DNA of 22,116 bases, taken from positions 1-22,116 of IMG/VR virus record IMGVR_UViG_3300001679_000186; one strand, 5' to 3'. Each line of letters begins with the position of its first letter. The first letter of the stretch is position 1. The notes below the pieces were generated by a model that did not search any database, was not told where the DNA came from, and saw only the letters and a program-made list of their open reading frames with translations. This DNA comes from a virus. The position numbers were made by a program, and so were the translations under genes. This document shows, piece after piece, positions 6,286 through 14,163 of this stretch.

Positions 6286-6876
6286 ATGAGACGAAGAGAT
6301 ATAGCTGGTCAAAAGTTCAATAAATTGACTGTAATAGAGAAGGCGCCTAATGCGAAGAATGGAAAAACTCAATGGCTTTGTCAATGTGACTGTGGCAATA
6401 GAGCTATTATTATAACTGGTAGAATTATAAATGGACAAAATAAAGGCTGTGGCTGTGGAAGAGGAGGAAACAATAAAACCCATGGGCTTTCTAAGACACC
6501 CGAGTATAGAGTATGGAACGGTATGATTGACAGGACTACTAATCCTAAAGCCGCGGCCTATGATCGATACGGGGGCAGAGGTATCACTGTTTGTGATCGA
6601 TGGCTTAAGTTTGAAAACTTCCTTAAAGATATGGGTGAACGCCCGAATAACCTTACTATCGATAGAATAGATAATGATAAGGGGTATTTTCTTAATAATT
6701 GTGAATGGTCTACAATAGCGGATCAATCTAGAAACAAAAGCACCAACCGATTTATTACTATTGATGGAGTTACTAAGATACTTAATGATTGGTTTAAAGA
6801 ATCCCCTCTTTGCGTTATGACATTTTATAATAGACAAAAGAAGGGATTTTCTGAAAGGGTATCCCTTGGTCTTTAA
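6286..6876 (+). CDS. free-standing HNH homing endonuclease-like protein
   Basis: 196 residues from ATG at 6286 with AAAGGAG 6 bases upstream. Three parts are visible: a Cys-rich N-terminus (WLCQCDCGN and GCGCG; residues 32-57) probably binding zinc; an HNH-type core (IDRIDNDKGYF then NNCEWST at about 125-143, ending SRNK); and a C-terminal DNA-binding helix-type segment (ITIDGVTKILNDWFKES). This is the build of phage free-standing HNH endonucleases that spread by cutting DNA at an unoccupied site. It runs against the late genes and interrupts them. Ten of eleven Leu codons are CTT (one TTG, no TTA), unlike neighbouring genes that use TTA often, and no Ser is TCA. This suggests foreign origin. 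Confidence 0.8.
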   Translation: MRRRDIAGQKFNKLTVIEKAPNAKNGKTQWLCQCDCGNRAIIITGRIINGQNKGCGCGRGGNNKTHGLSKTPEYRVWNGMIDRTTNPKAAAYDRYGGRGITVCDRWLKFENFLKDMGERPNNLTIDRIDNDKGYFLNNCEWSTIADQSRNKSTNRFITIDGVTKILNDWFKESPLCVMTFYNRQKKGFSERVSLGL

Positions 6877-6900
6877 ATCTATTAATTCATCTTCAGTCAT
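6877..6900 (-). pseudogene. start of a late gene cut off by the HNH insertion
   Basis: Minus-strand ATG at 6900 has AGGA just upstream, overlapping the LamG gene stop, and codes MTEDELID before the frame enters the antisense of the HNH gene (whose stop is at 6874-6876). This looks like a genuine start of the next late gene. The 132-residue protein at 5816-6214 begins with the similar MTDKEL, so the HNH gene may have split one gene and left two starts. The antisense frame stays open to 6211. Confidence 0.35.
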
Positions 6901-6910
6901 TTTATTATTC

Positions 6911-7930
6911 CTATGTACATTCGACGTCTAAGCCCGATCCAGTAAATAAAATAGTACCAGTATTAGTGGCATCGTTCGCCGCAATCTTATCTTCTATCTC
7001 AGTCCCAGGTGATCCAGACCAGTTGGCTAAATCCCAAAAACCAGCAAGCTTTGCGTGTGTGCTTGAGTGTAAACTCAGTAATTCCGATTCACATAAAGAA
7101 ACGCCAGAGTTATACATGTTTTGATGATCGGTTAAAGTTAGAGATTCAAGAGAATATGCCGCAAAACTAAGATTACCATTAAAGAATACTGGACTAGCAC
7201 CAATGTCTCTTCTGCCAAATTGTAGCGCTGCTGTATTGCTGTTATCACCTGTAGAGACACTCCCTGTTAATGTTCCGCCGCTTACAGCTTCAATAGCTCC
7301 GTCAATCATGATTATGGGCTCACCGCCTGCTCGATTAGAGTCTGCCGTTACAAGGTGCCATGCATTATCGTCAAATCCTGTTGTGGTTGTTTCAAAACTT
7401 AAATACCTATTACTCGCATCAATTTCAAAATCAAAATGAACCTGCCCAGAAGCATCTATCCAGAGTTGCCACGCCGCTGGAGTTGCGTTCCCTATCTTCG
7501 TCATTAGCATCTGACTTGCGCCTGCATTGGTTTTGAACCATATACTATTACTAACATTACCTGTGCCAACATCCAGCACATCACCAAGAGTGAAGCTTTG
7601 ACTTGTTCCGTTCAAGTCGGATAAATTTGCCGCGAAGGTTGTGACCGGTGTACATTCGACATTTAAACCAGTTCCGGTAAAGGCTATGCTATTTACATTA
7701 GTCGCGTCATTTGACCCATGTCTATCCTCAATCTCTGTTCCAGTTGATCCAGACCAATTAGAAAGATGCCAATATGAAACGAGATCGGTCTTAAGCCCTG
7801 CTGATAATTCATCGTAGCAAAGCGCCACGCCAGCATTACACATGGTAGCGAAATCAGCTTCAACAAGAGCCTCATCCCAAATACCCGCAAAGCCCTGATC
7901 GCCATTCCAGTTCACTATGCCGTTATTCAC
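6911..7930 (-). CDS. LamG/ConA-like phage adhesin, C-terminal part (frame-broken)
   Basis: 339 residues. The frame starts at GTG 7930 but no ribosome binding site is seen. The N-terminus (VNWNGDQGFAGIWDEALV) continues a lectin domain begun in the frame at 7989-8393. Two copies of a 43-residue module occur: residues 52-94 and 297-339, each with NWSGS-x-GTEIED, NDATN and VECT. Between them lies a second complete LamG-like beta-sandwich (about 95-295), with WLW-type strands, AWHLVTAD and DGAIEAV turns. Such domains bind sugars and are used in tail spikes or fibres for host attachment. The 1-base slip at the junction (7990-8010) is discussed separately. Joined, the product would be about 493 residues. 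Confidence 0.65.
   Translation of the reverse strand: MNNGIVNWNGDQGFAGIWDEALVEADFATMCNAGVALCYDELSAGLKTDLVSYWHLSNWSGSTGTEIEDRHGSNDATNVNSIAFTGTGLNVECTPVTTFAANLSDLNGTSQSFTLGDVLDVGTGNVSNSIWFKTNAGASQMLMTKIGNATPAAWQLWIDASGQVHFDFEIDASNRYLSFETTTTGFDDNAWHLVTADSNRAGGEPIIMIDGAIEAVSGGTLTGSVSTGDNSNTAALQFGRRDIGASPVFFNGNLSFAAYSLESLTLTDHQNMYNSGVSLCESELLSLHSSTHAKLAGFWDLANWSGSPGTEIEDKIAANDATNTGTILFTGSGLDVECT
6914..7042 (-). repeat. second copy of the NWSGS-GTEIED module
   Basis: Codes GFWDLANWSGSPGTEIED and on to GLDVECT at the C-terminus of the LamG-like protein. It is a divergent in-protein repeat of 7649-7777. Confidence 0.6.
7649..7777 (-). repeat. first copy of the NWSGS-GTEIED module
   Basis: Codes SYWHLSNWSGSTGTEIED and on to GLNVECT. 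It ends the first lectin domain and is repeated at 6914-7042, indicating a domain duplication. Confidence 0.6.
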
Positions 7931-7988
7931 AGCACCAATTAAAAATGCATTTGTAGAGTTATGAATTCCGCCACTGTATGCGACTGAA

Positions 7989-8393
7989 TTATCTTCCCCC
8001 GTTAATAAATATTCTTACATCACTACCGTCATAAGTAAAACCAACATGGTACAAAACGCTAGCAGAAGGATTCAATACAGAATCAAGTGTAACGTCTGAG
8101 CCAGTTCCGTTGGCATCAATTTCAATGTGGAATGCGCTACCGTTATACCTTAAGTGCCAACCCCTTTGATTACCTACAGAATTCCACTTACTAAATATGT
8201 ATCTATCTCCGCCAGTCGCCGCTAATTGAACCCAGCCTGCACAAGATAGGTTTCCGGTAATTTGTAATGAGGCATCGTTTCCGCAATTGAAATATTTAGT
8301 CCCATTGATTGCAGCTAAGTTTGCGGCAAAAACATTTCCCGCATCTCCCAGTTTACCAGAGCTTATGATTGAACGAGCAAGTAAGAAACTCAT
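7989..8393 (-). CDS. LamG/ConA-like phage adhesin, N-terminal part (frame-broken)
   Basis: 134 residues from ATG at 8393 (GGTG 7 bases upstream, 14 bases after the fibre stop). N-terminal MSFLLARSIISSGKL is followed by the first lectin domain: AGWVQLAATGG, RGWHLRYNGS, FHIEIDANGTG, LYHVGFTYDGSDVRIFING. These are typical LamG jelly-roll strands, with the final 'Y-DG-VRI-ING' strand pair. The frame ends in GGR-stop at a five-G run, while the continuing lectin sequence (GEDNSVAYSGGIHNSTNAF) is read +1. So the gene is a 5' fragment, or shifts frame on translation. It shares its predicted role with the part at 6911-7930: host attachment. Confidence 0.65.
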   Translation of the reverse strand: MSFLLARSIISSGKLGDAGNVFAANLAAINGTKYFNCGNDASLQITGNLSCAGWVQLAATGGDRYIFSKWNSVGNQRGWHLRYNGSAFHIEIDANGTGSDVTLDSVLNPSASVLYHVGFTYDGSDVRIFINGGR

Positions 8394-8409
8394 ATTACGT
8401 CACCATTTA

Positions 8410-10470
8410 TCACGTTACATCACCTGATACGATCCACGTGTCAACGGCTCTCTTGGTTAAAGTACAGCCCTGATAGCGATTATTGATAACAACCGAACCG
8501 GCAACGCCTCCATTGACTGTGACGCCTGTGTCACCTAATACCGTAGTTACTCCAACACCTTCCATCATAACATTAATTTTTGTTCCAACTGCAAAAGCCA
8601 CGCCTGAGTTAGGCGGGATAGTTAAAATATTTGCGGCGGCATTATTCATCCAGACAGTTTTTAAATCGCCATCGGTCAAAACAAGAGTATAAGCTACGCC
8701 GGTTTGATCATTGTCGGTACCGGCCGCTATTGCCTGCTTATCAATTGCCGCATTAACATCAACGTCGGTTTGAATGTCATCGCCAACAATAGTGACATTT
8801 GCATCGTTTATGCCTGTAAAACCTTTTAATTTTAACTCTGTAGTTACTTTGGCCTCAGTTGGGTCAACGCCAGTCGCACCAGCAGCCAAAGCAATAGTTT
8901 CGACTTTATCGGTATCAAGAGTATTTAAAGCATCGTCTACAAAAGCACCAGTGACAGTCGAATCATTATCGACTTGACTTGCATCATAATCAGAAGCAAC
9001 GGCCAGGACTGCAAGAGTTCTGCCAAAAATTGATGTTACAGAAGCACCAGCACCCGCGCCAGTATAGCCAAAATTAACACCGACGTCGCTTGCGTCAGCC
9101 GGTAAAGTTCCAGAATCGGCAATCGTACCGTTGATCGTATACCAGCCGGTATTATCAACCGAACTCGTCACATTGAAAACTAAAAAGTCAGCATCGTCGT
9201 CTAATTGTTGTAGATAAATTGTATCGCCGCCGCCAAGACTAGAAATAAATACTTCAAAGTCCGCGGTATTATTTGACGCGACATTGATAAAGATCGCTGT
9301 CACACTTGCTGGAGTAGCATTGTTATACTTAATTCCAGCCGCACCAGGATCGGTTGCAGTAATCGCAGTTGAGAAAGTCCAGTTTGCCGCAATGCCAGCA
9401 CCGCCGCCAGTTCCTGGTAAGTTACCGACTTGCACTCTTTTCTTATTATTTGAATCGGCACTATCTTCAATTAGGATTAAATCCGCCGCAACTGGAGTAA
9501 CTTTTTCAGTAACTAAAACAATTTCGCCAGGAGTGTCATCGTGAATTGCGGTGGTATCTGAGCCGGCACCGCCACCAAAGTCAGATATCAATGCCTTTTT
9601 TAAATTACCTGAGTCAGAAGTGTCGCTAATTAATGCAAAGTCAGTACCAACAGCGGTAACCGTAGTCTTGCCAGTTATGGCCGCATTTTGTAAAGTAAGT
9701 GCGGTTGCGCCAGCTGCGTCTCCGGTATGGGTGGCGTTTGTAACTTTTGACGTATTGGCGGCAACCGCAGAGTTGGCCGATACTTGCGCATCGAAATCTA
9801 TGACCGTACGAACTTGAGCGCCGGTTAAATCCTCTGGATCTCCAGCTCCGGCAGTAATTCGGCCTTTAATCGTATCTTGTGCCATGTCGGCAAGCTTAGT
9901 ATTTGTAATCGAATCATCAGCAACGCCAGTAGATAAAAAGCTAAATGATAAAATTGTCCCATTGGTAAAGCTGCTAGTGCCTGAGTCAACAAAAGTAAGC
10001 GGTACAGTCGAATAGCCGCTATTGTCGGTTATCGCACCAGATACAGTAAAATAAGCCGCATCTGTCTTTACATTGGGATTTGAGATATAAACGCCTGTGC
10101 CGATTGCCAAATTTTGAATCATTGTCTGAATATCAACTGAGCTTTGATTATCGTCAGCTATATACATTTCAGTGGCAGAAGCGACAAGAGTATTATTTAA
10201 TCTGAAATTTCCGGCACCGGGATCGGCATCAGCAGTGGTGTTATCGTAACCATAAAGAGGATTGTAATAAAATATTAGATTTACAAGAGGTAAGGTTGCA
10301 GCATCGCCAGTATAATCGCCATCGTCTACATTTACGCGGGTGCTCCATTGAAAAAAGTCCTCAACTCCCGTTTCTTCCATTTGTACATAGATGACAATTG
10401 CGCCGTCTTTATCTTCGGCAAAAGATGACCATCCAGCGGGAAACAAGTCACGAACCCATGAATATCTCAT
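8410..10470 (-). CDS. long tail fibre/collar-type protein, main part
   Basis: 686 residues. The N-terminal part (RYSWVRDLFPAGWSSFAEDK, residues 2-21) looks like the continuation of a structural domain begun in the frame at 10448-10723. The middle carries fibre modules: TNTKLADMAQDTIKGRITAG with GDPEDLTGAQVRTVID, then two related stretches, DFALISDTSDSGNLKKALI and DLILIEDSADSNNKKRVQV. The C-terminus (PPNSGVAFAVGTKINVMMEG, later YQGCTLTKRAVDTWIVSGDV) is a beta-rich tip module frequent in phage fibres. Low Cys, rich in Thr/Val/Gly/Ala. No good ribosome binding site precedes ATG 10470, which lies within the upstream frame. It likely forms a trimeric host-contact fibre. It precedes the lectin gene by 17 bases. 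Confidence 0.7.
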   Translation of the reverse strand: MRYSWVRDLFPAGWSSFAEDKDGAIVIYVQMEETGVEDFFQWSTRVNVDDGDYTGDAATLPLVNLIFYYNPLYGYDNTTADADPGAGNFRLNNTLVASATEMYIADDNQSSVDIQTMIQNLAIGTGVYISNPNVKTDAAYFTVSGAITDNSGYSTVPLTFVDSGTSSFTNGTILSFSFLSTGVADDSITNTKLADMAQDTIKGRITAGAGDPEDLTGAQVRTVIDFDAQVSANSAVAANTSKVTNATHTGDAAGATALTLQNAAITGKTTVTAVGTDFALISDTSDSGNLKKALISDFGGGAGSDTTAIHDDTPGEIVLVTEKVTPVAADLILIEDSADSNNKKRVQVGNLPGTGGGAGIAANWTFSTAITATDPGAAGIKYNNATPASVTAIFINVASNNTADFEVFISSLGGGDTIYLQQLDDDADFLVFNVTSSVDNTGWYTINGTIADSGTLPADASDVGVNFGYTGAGAGASVTSIFGRTLAVLAVASDYDASQVDNDSTVTGAFVDDALNTLDTDKVETIALAAGATGVDPTEAKVTTELKLKGFTGINDANVTIVGDDIQTDVDVNAAIDKQAIAAGTDNDQTGVAYTLVLTDGDLKTVWMNNAAANILTIPPNSGVAFAVGTKINVMMEGVGVTTVLGDTGVTVNGGVAGSVVINNRYQGCTLTKRAVDTWIVSGDVT

Positions 10471-10723
10471 TGCTTGTACCAGAGACGACGCCAGTGCCTA
10501 AACTAACTGGTACTTCTGCGGAATTGAATGGTTTTGCAAAAACTTCTAAGTCACTTAGATTCGACATATCAAAGGGATCGCCAGTATTGTCTGAAGCTGT
10601 GATTACGATTTTCCCACTCTGGCGAGTCACTATAGTTCTGGGGAGTACTGAGCCGATGCCGCTTGCGGTTGTTTGGCCTGAACCGCCAATCGTTATAGAT
10701 ACCGGATATGTGGGAGTGTCCAT
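10448..10723 (-). CDS. tail-fibre N-terminal domain, first frame of a frame-broken gene
   Basis: 91 residues from ATG at 10723 with GAGG 7 bases upstream. The sequence PTYPVSITIGGSG is followed by TIVTRQSGKIVITASDNTGD, and FDMSNLSDLEVFAKPFNS, an Ig/BppU-like beta-sandwich opening found in phage fibre and baseplate proteins. It stops at GS-stop (10448) and the remaining strands (RYSWVRDLFPAGWSSF) are in the +1 frame of 8410-10470, overlapping by 23 bases. The two are probably one protein of about 770 residues. It is served by the promoter at 10751-10779. Confidence 0.6.
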   Translation of the reverse strand: MDTPTYPVSITIGGSGQTTASGIGSVLPRTIVTRQSGKIVITASDNTGDPFDMSNLSDLEVFAKPFNSAEVPVSLGTGVVSGTSNEIFMGS

Positions 10724-10750
10724 TTTTTTCCTCTATAAGTTTTATTAATT

Positions 10751-10779
10751 ATAATACCTTTTAGTATTAGTTTTTTCAA
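10751..10779 (-). promoter_or_regulatory. sigma70-type promoter for the fibre-lectin operon
   Basis: On the minus strand TTGAAA (10774-10779), a 17-base spacer, TATTAT (10751-10756). Each hexamer matches 5 of 6 consensus bases. It lies 28 bases before the fibre start and points leftwards, giving the host-contact genes their own promoter. No operator is obvious. Confidence 0.65.
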
Positions 10780-10872
10780 TGTGCGATTGTCGGTACACAA
10801 ATTGCTTAGCCTTGTAATAGATAAACAAATCTCCAATGAATATATTTATATTAACAACAAAGGGTTAAGTAA

Positions 10873-11418
10873 ATGAGAAATATTATTGGTTCAATCTCCG
10901 TCATTATGTCAATCGTTGGTATTCCTATCTCTATTAAATTAATGACTACTAACAGGTTATTACTAGGAATTGTATGTTTTATATGGTTTAGCTACGTCTT
11001 GATTTTCGTCGGAGAATATCTCTATAAGCAAGTAAAAAAAACATTAGCCTTCACTTTAATTGAGCTTATTGCAGTCATTACCATCATGAGTATATTGCTC
11101 ACAGTTACGATAAGCGCATTGAAGACCGATCCTAGTAAAACCGATGCTATTGTTCTGGCTTCTCAGTTAAAGCTATTACATACTCAGTCTCTAATTTATG
11201 ATAATGACGTTGCCTTTACCCGAGAATTCGTATTGAATCAGGATGACTTTCTTTCTGAAATAACTTTATCTCATCCGGACTTACATTTTGTAAAAGGCGA
11301 ACCGCTAAACGTCGATGAAAAACAAATCCTTGGCTACGAAATTGAAATCAAACATAAAGACGAACAGCCAATTTTAATAAAAGTTAAGCCGTTTACTGGA
11401 AAAGTCACTTTCTATTAA
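10873..11418 (+). CDS. pseudopilin-like protein (GspH/FimT-type) with extra N-terminal membrane segments
   Basis: 181 residues; AAAGGG 8 bases before ATG. It has the type IV prepilin signature KKTLA-FTLIEL (residues 55-64): cleavage would follow Ala59, Phe60 is the methylated first residue and Glu64 the conserved +5 Glu, then a hydrophobic helix (IAVITIMSILLTVTISAL). The mature 122-residue part has LASQLKLLHTQSLIYDNDVAF, as in minor pseudopilins. Unusually, 59 residues with two hydrophobic spans (about 4-24 and 29-48) precede it, against the usual leader under 30. A TTG at 10999 would give a normal leader but lacks a binding site. Ala instead of Gly at -1 is atypical. It runs opposite the late genes and converges with 11415-12659 by 4 bases. 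Could be a moron taken from a host. Confidence 0.65.
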   Translation: MRNIIGSISVIMSIVGIPISIKLMTTNRLLLGIVCFIWFSYVLIFVGEYLYKQVKKTLAFTLIELIAVITIMSILLTVTISALKTDPSKTDAIVLASQLKLLHTQSLIYDNDVAFTREFVLNQDDFLSEITLSHPDLHFVKGEPLNVDEKQILGYEIEIKHKDEQPILIKVKPFTGKVTFY

Positions 11419-12659
11419 GGTGAGAAAAATTCCCATGCGGATTCATCGGATAAGTTAGGTTCAATGTAAAGACAATGGTCATTTGTAGTCACTGTTGTCA
11501 TACCTTCCTTTAAAGAAAATTGGTCTGATCTTGCAGTAACAAAAGCCGCGCCTGTCAATCCTACGGGGACATTATCAAAAATAGCTTTGTTGCCTTCGTC
11601 CATTCCTAGATAATAATAATCGTCAGGCTGTTTTACTAGCTCTATAAACTGCACCTTCGTGTCTCCCCAACCCGTTTCAAAATCATAATACGTGCCGCTT
11701 GTTGCCGTTGAATTAAAATACCAGTGAATTGGCACTGCATACCTGTCTGGTGCAATAGCCCTAAATTCCTCGTTAATCTTGAATCTAACTCTCCTGGTAT
11801 CCAGGTTTATATTTATTATTACTTGGTTCGGGTTTGCATTATCGTCATCTAACTGGGAGGACACATTTAAATATACATCGCCGGTGGTCGCATTAAGAGA
11901 ATTAATCCATGTATTAGTCGCCTTGGACTCGTTAAACTTAGTTCCCATATAATCCATGCATTCTCTAATTGTTGAGAATGGCGCGGCTTCATTTAAGTCG
12001 CCTCCGACATATAGATCTACCGGTGGCGAAGTTATTTGGGGCTGCTTTAATACCAAAGATGCGCTCACAAAAGTGTTTGGTAAAACATAATTATAAGTCA
12101 ACACTAGATTCATTCTTGGGAGTACTTGCATTTCAGAAATAAAGTCCGTGTCTGAGAAAGGTAATCGTGCTAACTCTCTAAGATAGAATCTCGGGTAAAA
12201 CATAACTTGAAACCATTGCTTAACCCATGACTGTAAAGGAATCGCTGTATTATTGCCAGACAAAGCGGTTTGATGCAAAAAGGTGCCTGAGGGGTAGCCA
12301 AGAACATTTTGCAACAAATCACTTAACTGAAGCTCATTGGGTATGCTACTTAAGGTTGTTGCGGTTCCTGAAGCTTCAAAGCTATCAGTTTCCATCATTG
12401 CCGCATATACGGAAGTAGTTATTCTTCCGGAAATACTCGGCGAACCCTCATCGAGAACCAATGATTTTAAATCGGACAAATCCGGGAATTGGTTATTAAT
12501 TGGAAAATTAGTCTTGTCGGTAAATCGTAAAGTAGCCTGTCTTTCGTCGGCGGCATCTCTCAAAGTATTCCAAAGGAAATCTACTAAAACAGTAAGGGCT
12601 TCATTTTCCCAATCTATTAAAGTCCAACCGCCTCCAGGCTCTAACCATCTTGTCGCCAT
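11415..12659 (-). CDS. hypothetical tail/baseplate-region structural protein
   Basis: 414 residues with GGGAG 7 bases before ATG. Opens MATRWLEPGGGWTLIDWEN; no signal peptide or membrane segment. It is rich in aromatic and acidic residues with many short strands (FYPRFYLRELARLPF, VLTYNYVLPNTFV, PIHWYFNSTATSG). The third gene after the tape measure, coupled in a run with 12663-13274 and 13276-14163, it is likely part of the tail tip or baseplate. It is the last gene of its operon before the convergent pseudopilin. I do not recognise a family, so the role rests on position. Confidence 0.6.
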   Translation of the reverse strand: MATRWLEPGGGWTLIDWENEALTVLVDFLWNTLRDAADERQATLRFTDKTNFPINNQFPDLSDLKSLVLDEGSPSISGRITTSVYAAMMETDSFEASGTATTLSSIPNELQLSDLLQNVLGYPSGTFLHQTALSGNNTAIPLQSWVKQWFQVMFYPRFYLRELARLPFSDTDFISEMQVLPRMNLVLTYNYVLPNTFVSASLVLKQPQITSPPVDLYVGGDLNEAAPFSTIRECMDYMGTKFNESKATNTWINSLNATTGDVYLNVSSQLDDDNANPNQVIININLDTRRVRFKINEEFRAIAPDRYAVPIHWYFNSTATSGTYYDFETGWGDTKVQFIELVKQPDDYYYLGMDEGNKAIFDNVPVGLTGAAFVTARSDQFSLKEGMTTVTTNDHCLYIEPNLSDESAWEFFSP

Positions 12660-12662
12660 TTA

Positions 12663-13274
12663 TCAACTCCCGTAAAAAGTTGAAGGTTGAATATAATAAA
12701 TTCCGCCAGTTAAATCTGCGAAGAGTCTAACACCATTCGGGACTGTGCCGAAATCGTGCTGAAGAGCTTTAACAACGACACCAGTGAGTAAAGGATTCAA
12801 GTCAACGGGATTATCAAAAACAGTACCCTCATATGTATTAATATCTGAACTATCAGTAATTTCAAGATAAGGACGTTGCGCGCCACCGCCACTTTGCCGA
12901 ACCATCCACTGCAATAAATCTGACTTGTCATCATATGAGGTAATTTCAACAACGTCGTCAACGGCAAGAGCCTCTGCTGAATAGATATCACTTGTGGTCC
13001 GATCATTGGTAATATTTTCACTATCGTAAATTATCGGCTCGTCAGGAACCTCATTAGCCCTCGTGGTTGCGTTATACTGCACCTCTATGGCCTTCGCCTG
13101 CTTACTGTCGGTATTATCCCGTATGAGTGTAACTTTTGCGAATTTGATATCATTCTCGGCAGGAGGAGAGACGCTATTAGATGTGTCGATACCTAAAACA
13201 ATACGGTTAACTCTTAACGAGTCGTCTAAATCGCTTTCTTTTTTATATATGTAACCAACTTTTCTACCAGCCAT
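12663..13274 (-). CDS. hypothetical tail-tip region protein
   Basis: 203 residues with GAGG 7 bases before ATG at 13274. Sequence features: MAGRKVGYIYKKESDLDDSL, then KFAKVTLIRDNTD, a VQYNATTRANEVPDEPIIYD strand region and a C-terminal GVRLFADLTGGIYYIQPSTF. It is acidic, strand-rich and lacks membrane segments. It starts one base after the stop of the 295-residue protein, so it is translated in the same unit. No family recognised; the role as tail-tip or baseplate component is inferred from position. Confidence 0.55.
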   Translation of the reverse strand: MAGRKVGYIYKKESDLDDSLRVNRIVLGIDTSNSVSPPAENDIKFAKVTLIRDNTDSKQAKAIEVQYNATTRANEVPDEPIIYDSENITNDRTTSDIYSAEALAVDDVVEITSYDDKSDLLQWMVRQSGGGAQRPYLEITDSSDINTYEGTVFDNPVDLNPLLTGVVVKALQHDFGTVPNGVRLFADLTGGIYYIQPSTFYGS

Positions 13275-13275
13275 A

Positions 13276-14163
13276 TTATAACCTCAAGAATCGCATGTCG
13301 ACTTCCTCATGCACATTAAATTCATTGGTGAAAAACTTATTAGGGTCGTCTTGGTCATCCTTGGACATATATTCTCCATCAAGTGCCTCATTTCTGCCAA
13401 GCTTATGTGGTTTATTCGGGGCCCCTCTTTTTATCGGCCATCTACCTATCTTATCAACACCACTTGCAGCGTCAATAAGTTCAATCTTATGCTCGTCTGG
13501 GTCATACAAGAAACTATATTTTACCTTAAAATAATCCCTTTCATTGACATCGACTGCTTCAATACCTGTCCAAGATTCAAGTAAAAGAGTTCTGGCCGGA
13601 TATTCACGGCCTTCAATTTGCATAGAGGTTTTATTTAATCGGTTCCGATACAGTCTAGCTTGCCGGGGATCATATTTTAATTCATTTCGATTAATTAAAA
13701 TTCTTGTATCAGTTCCATTTCTTTGGACTTTCGGAAAATAAGGCTCGCCGTTACTAGCTGCAATCGCTTTCCCGGTTAGAGGATCGATATCAACCTCAAT
13801 AATTGTATCAACCTCAATATAATCAATGACCGCCTCAGCAGTTAAGGCACTCTTGCTACGGTTTATCTCTTGGACGTCATTAGTAAGTGTTGTGCTTACG
13901 GCAAACTGAGTGCTCAATTTTTCGTCTCTGTCAACACTATAGCCAGTTGACCTAACGCCTGAATTTTCAGGGTGTACGCTTACGCCTGGAACTAGCCAAC
14001 CAAATGCATTACCAAGGGGTAATGCTCCTAATAATGACACCGCGCCAATCTCAGACGTAATAACATCTGTATTCAAGCACCACATTTCAGTACCCGTAAT
14101 CAAGTTGCCATCCACACTTAATCCCCCTGGTGGGTTAGATTTTATCAAAGATGCTATTGCCAT
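13276..14163 (-). CDS. hypothetical tail protein directly after the tape measure
   Basis: 295 residues. AGG 7 bases before ATG at 14163. N-terminal MAIASLIKSNPPGGLSVDGN, an internal GALPLGNAFGWLVPG segment, long charged stretches (EREYPAR-like EGREYPARTLLLESWTGIE), a C-terminal acidic linker (KDDQDDPNKFF) and ending EVDMRFLRL. In most siphophages the position after the tape measure holds distal tail or tail-tip proteins, so this is a tail-tip candidate. I cannot match it to Dit or Tal on sequence. Confidence 0.55.
   Translation of the reverse strand: MAIASLIKSNPPGGLSVDGNLITGTEMWCLNTDVITSEIGAVSLLGALPLGNAFGWLVPGVSVHPENSGVRSTGYSVDRDEKLSTQFAVSTTLTNDVQEINRSKSALTAEAVIDYIEVDTIIEVDIDPLTGKAIAASNGEPYFPKVQRNGTDTRILINRNELKYDPRQARLYRNRLNKTSMQIEGREYPARTLLLESWTGIEAVDVNERDYFKVKYSFLYDPDEHKIELIDAASGVDKIGRWPIKRGAPNKPHKLGRNEALDGEYMSKDDQDDPNKFFTNEFNVHEEVDMRFLRL

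Noticed and set aside
8483-9817. Several plus-strand frames in the tail fibre
   Set aside because: Antisense frames of a repetitive Thr/Val/Ala-rich gene; composition alone keeps them open.
10748-10777. Possible plus-strand terminator (AATAC...GTATT then T run)
   Set aside because: Stem is only 5 AT-rich pairs, and the sequence is better explained as the minus-strand promoter.
12227-12675. Plus-strand frames opposite the 414-residue gene
   Set aside because: No start signals, and overlap a well-supported gene in the operon.
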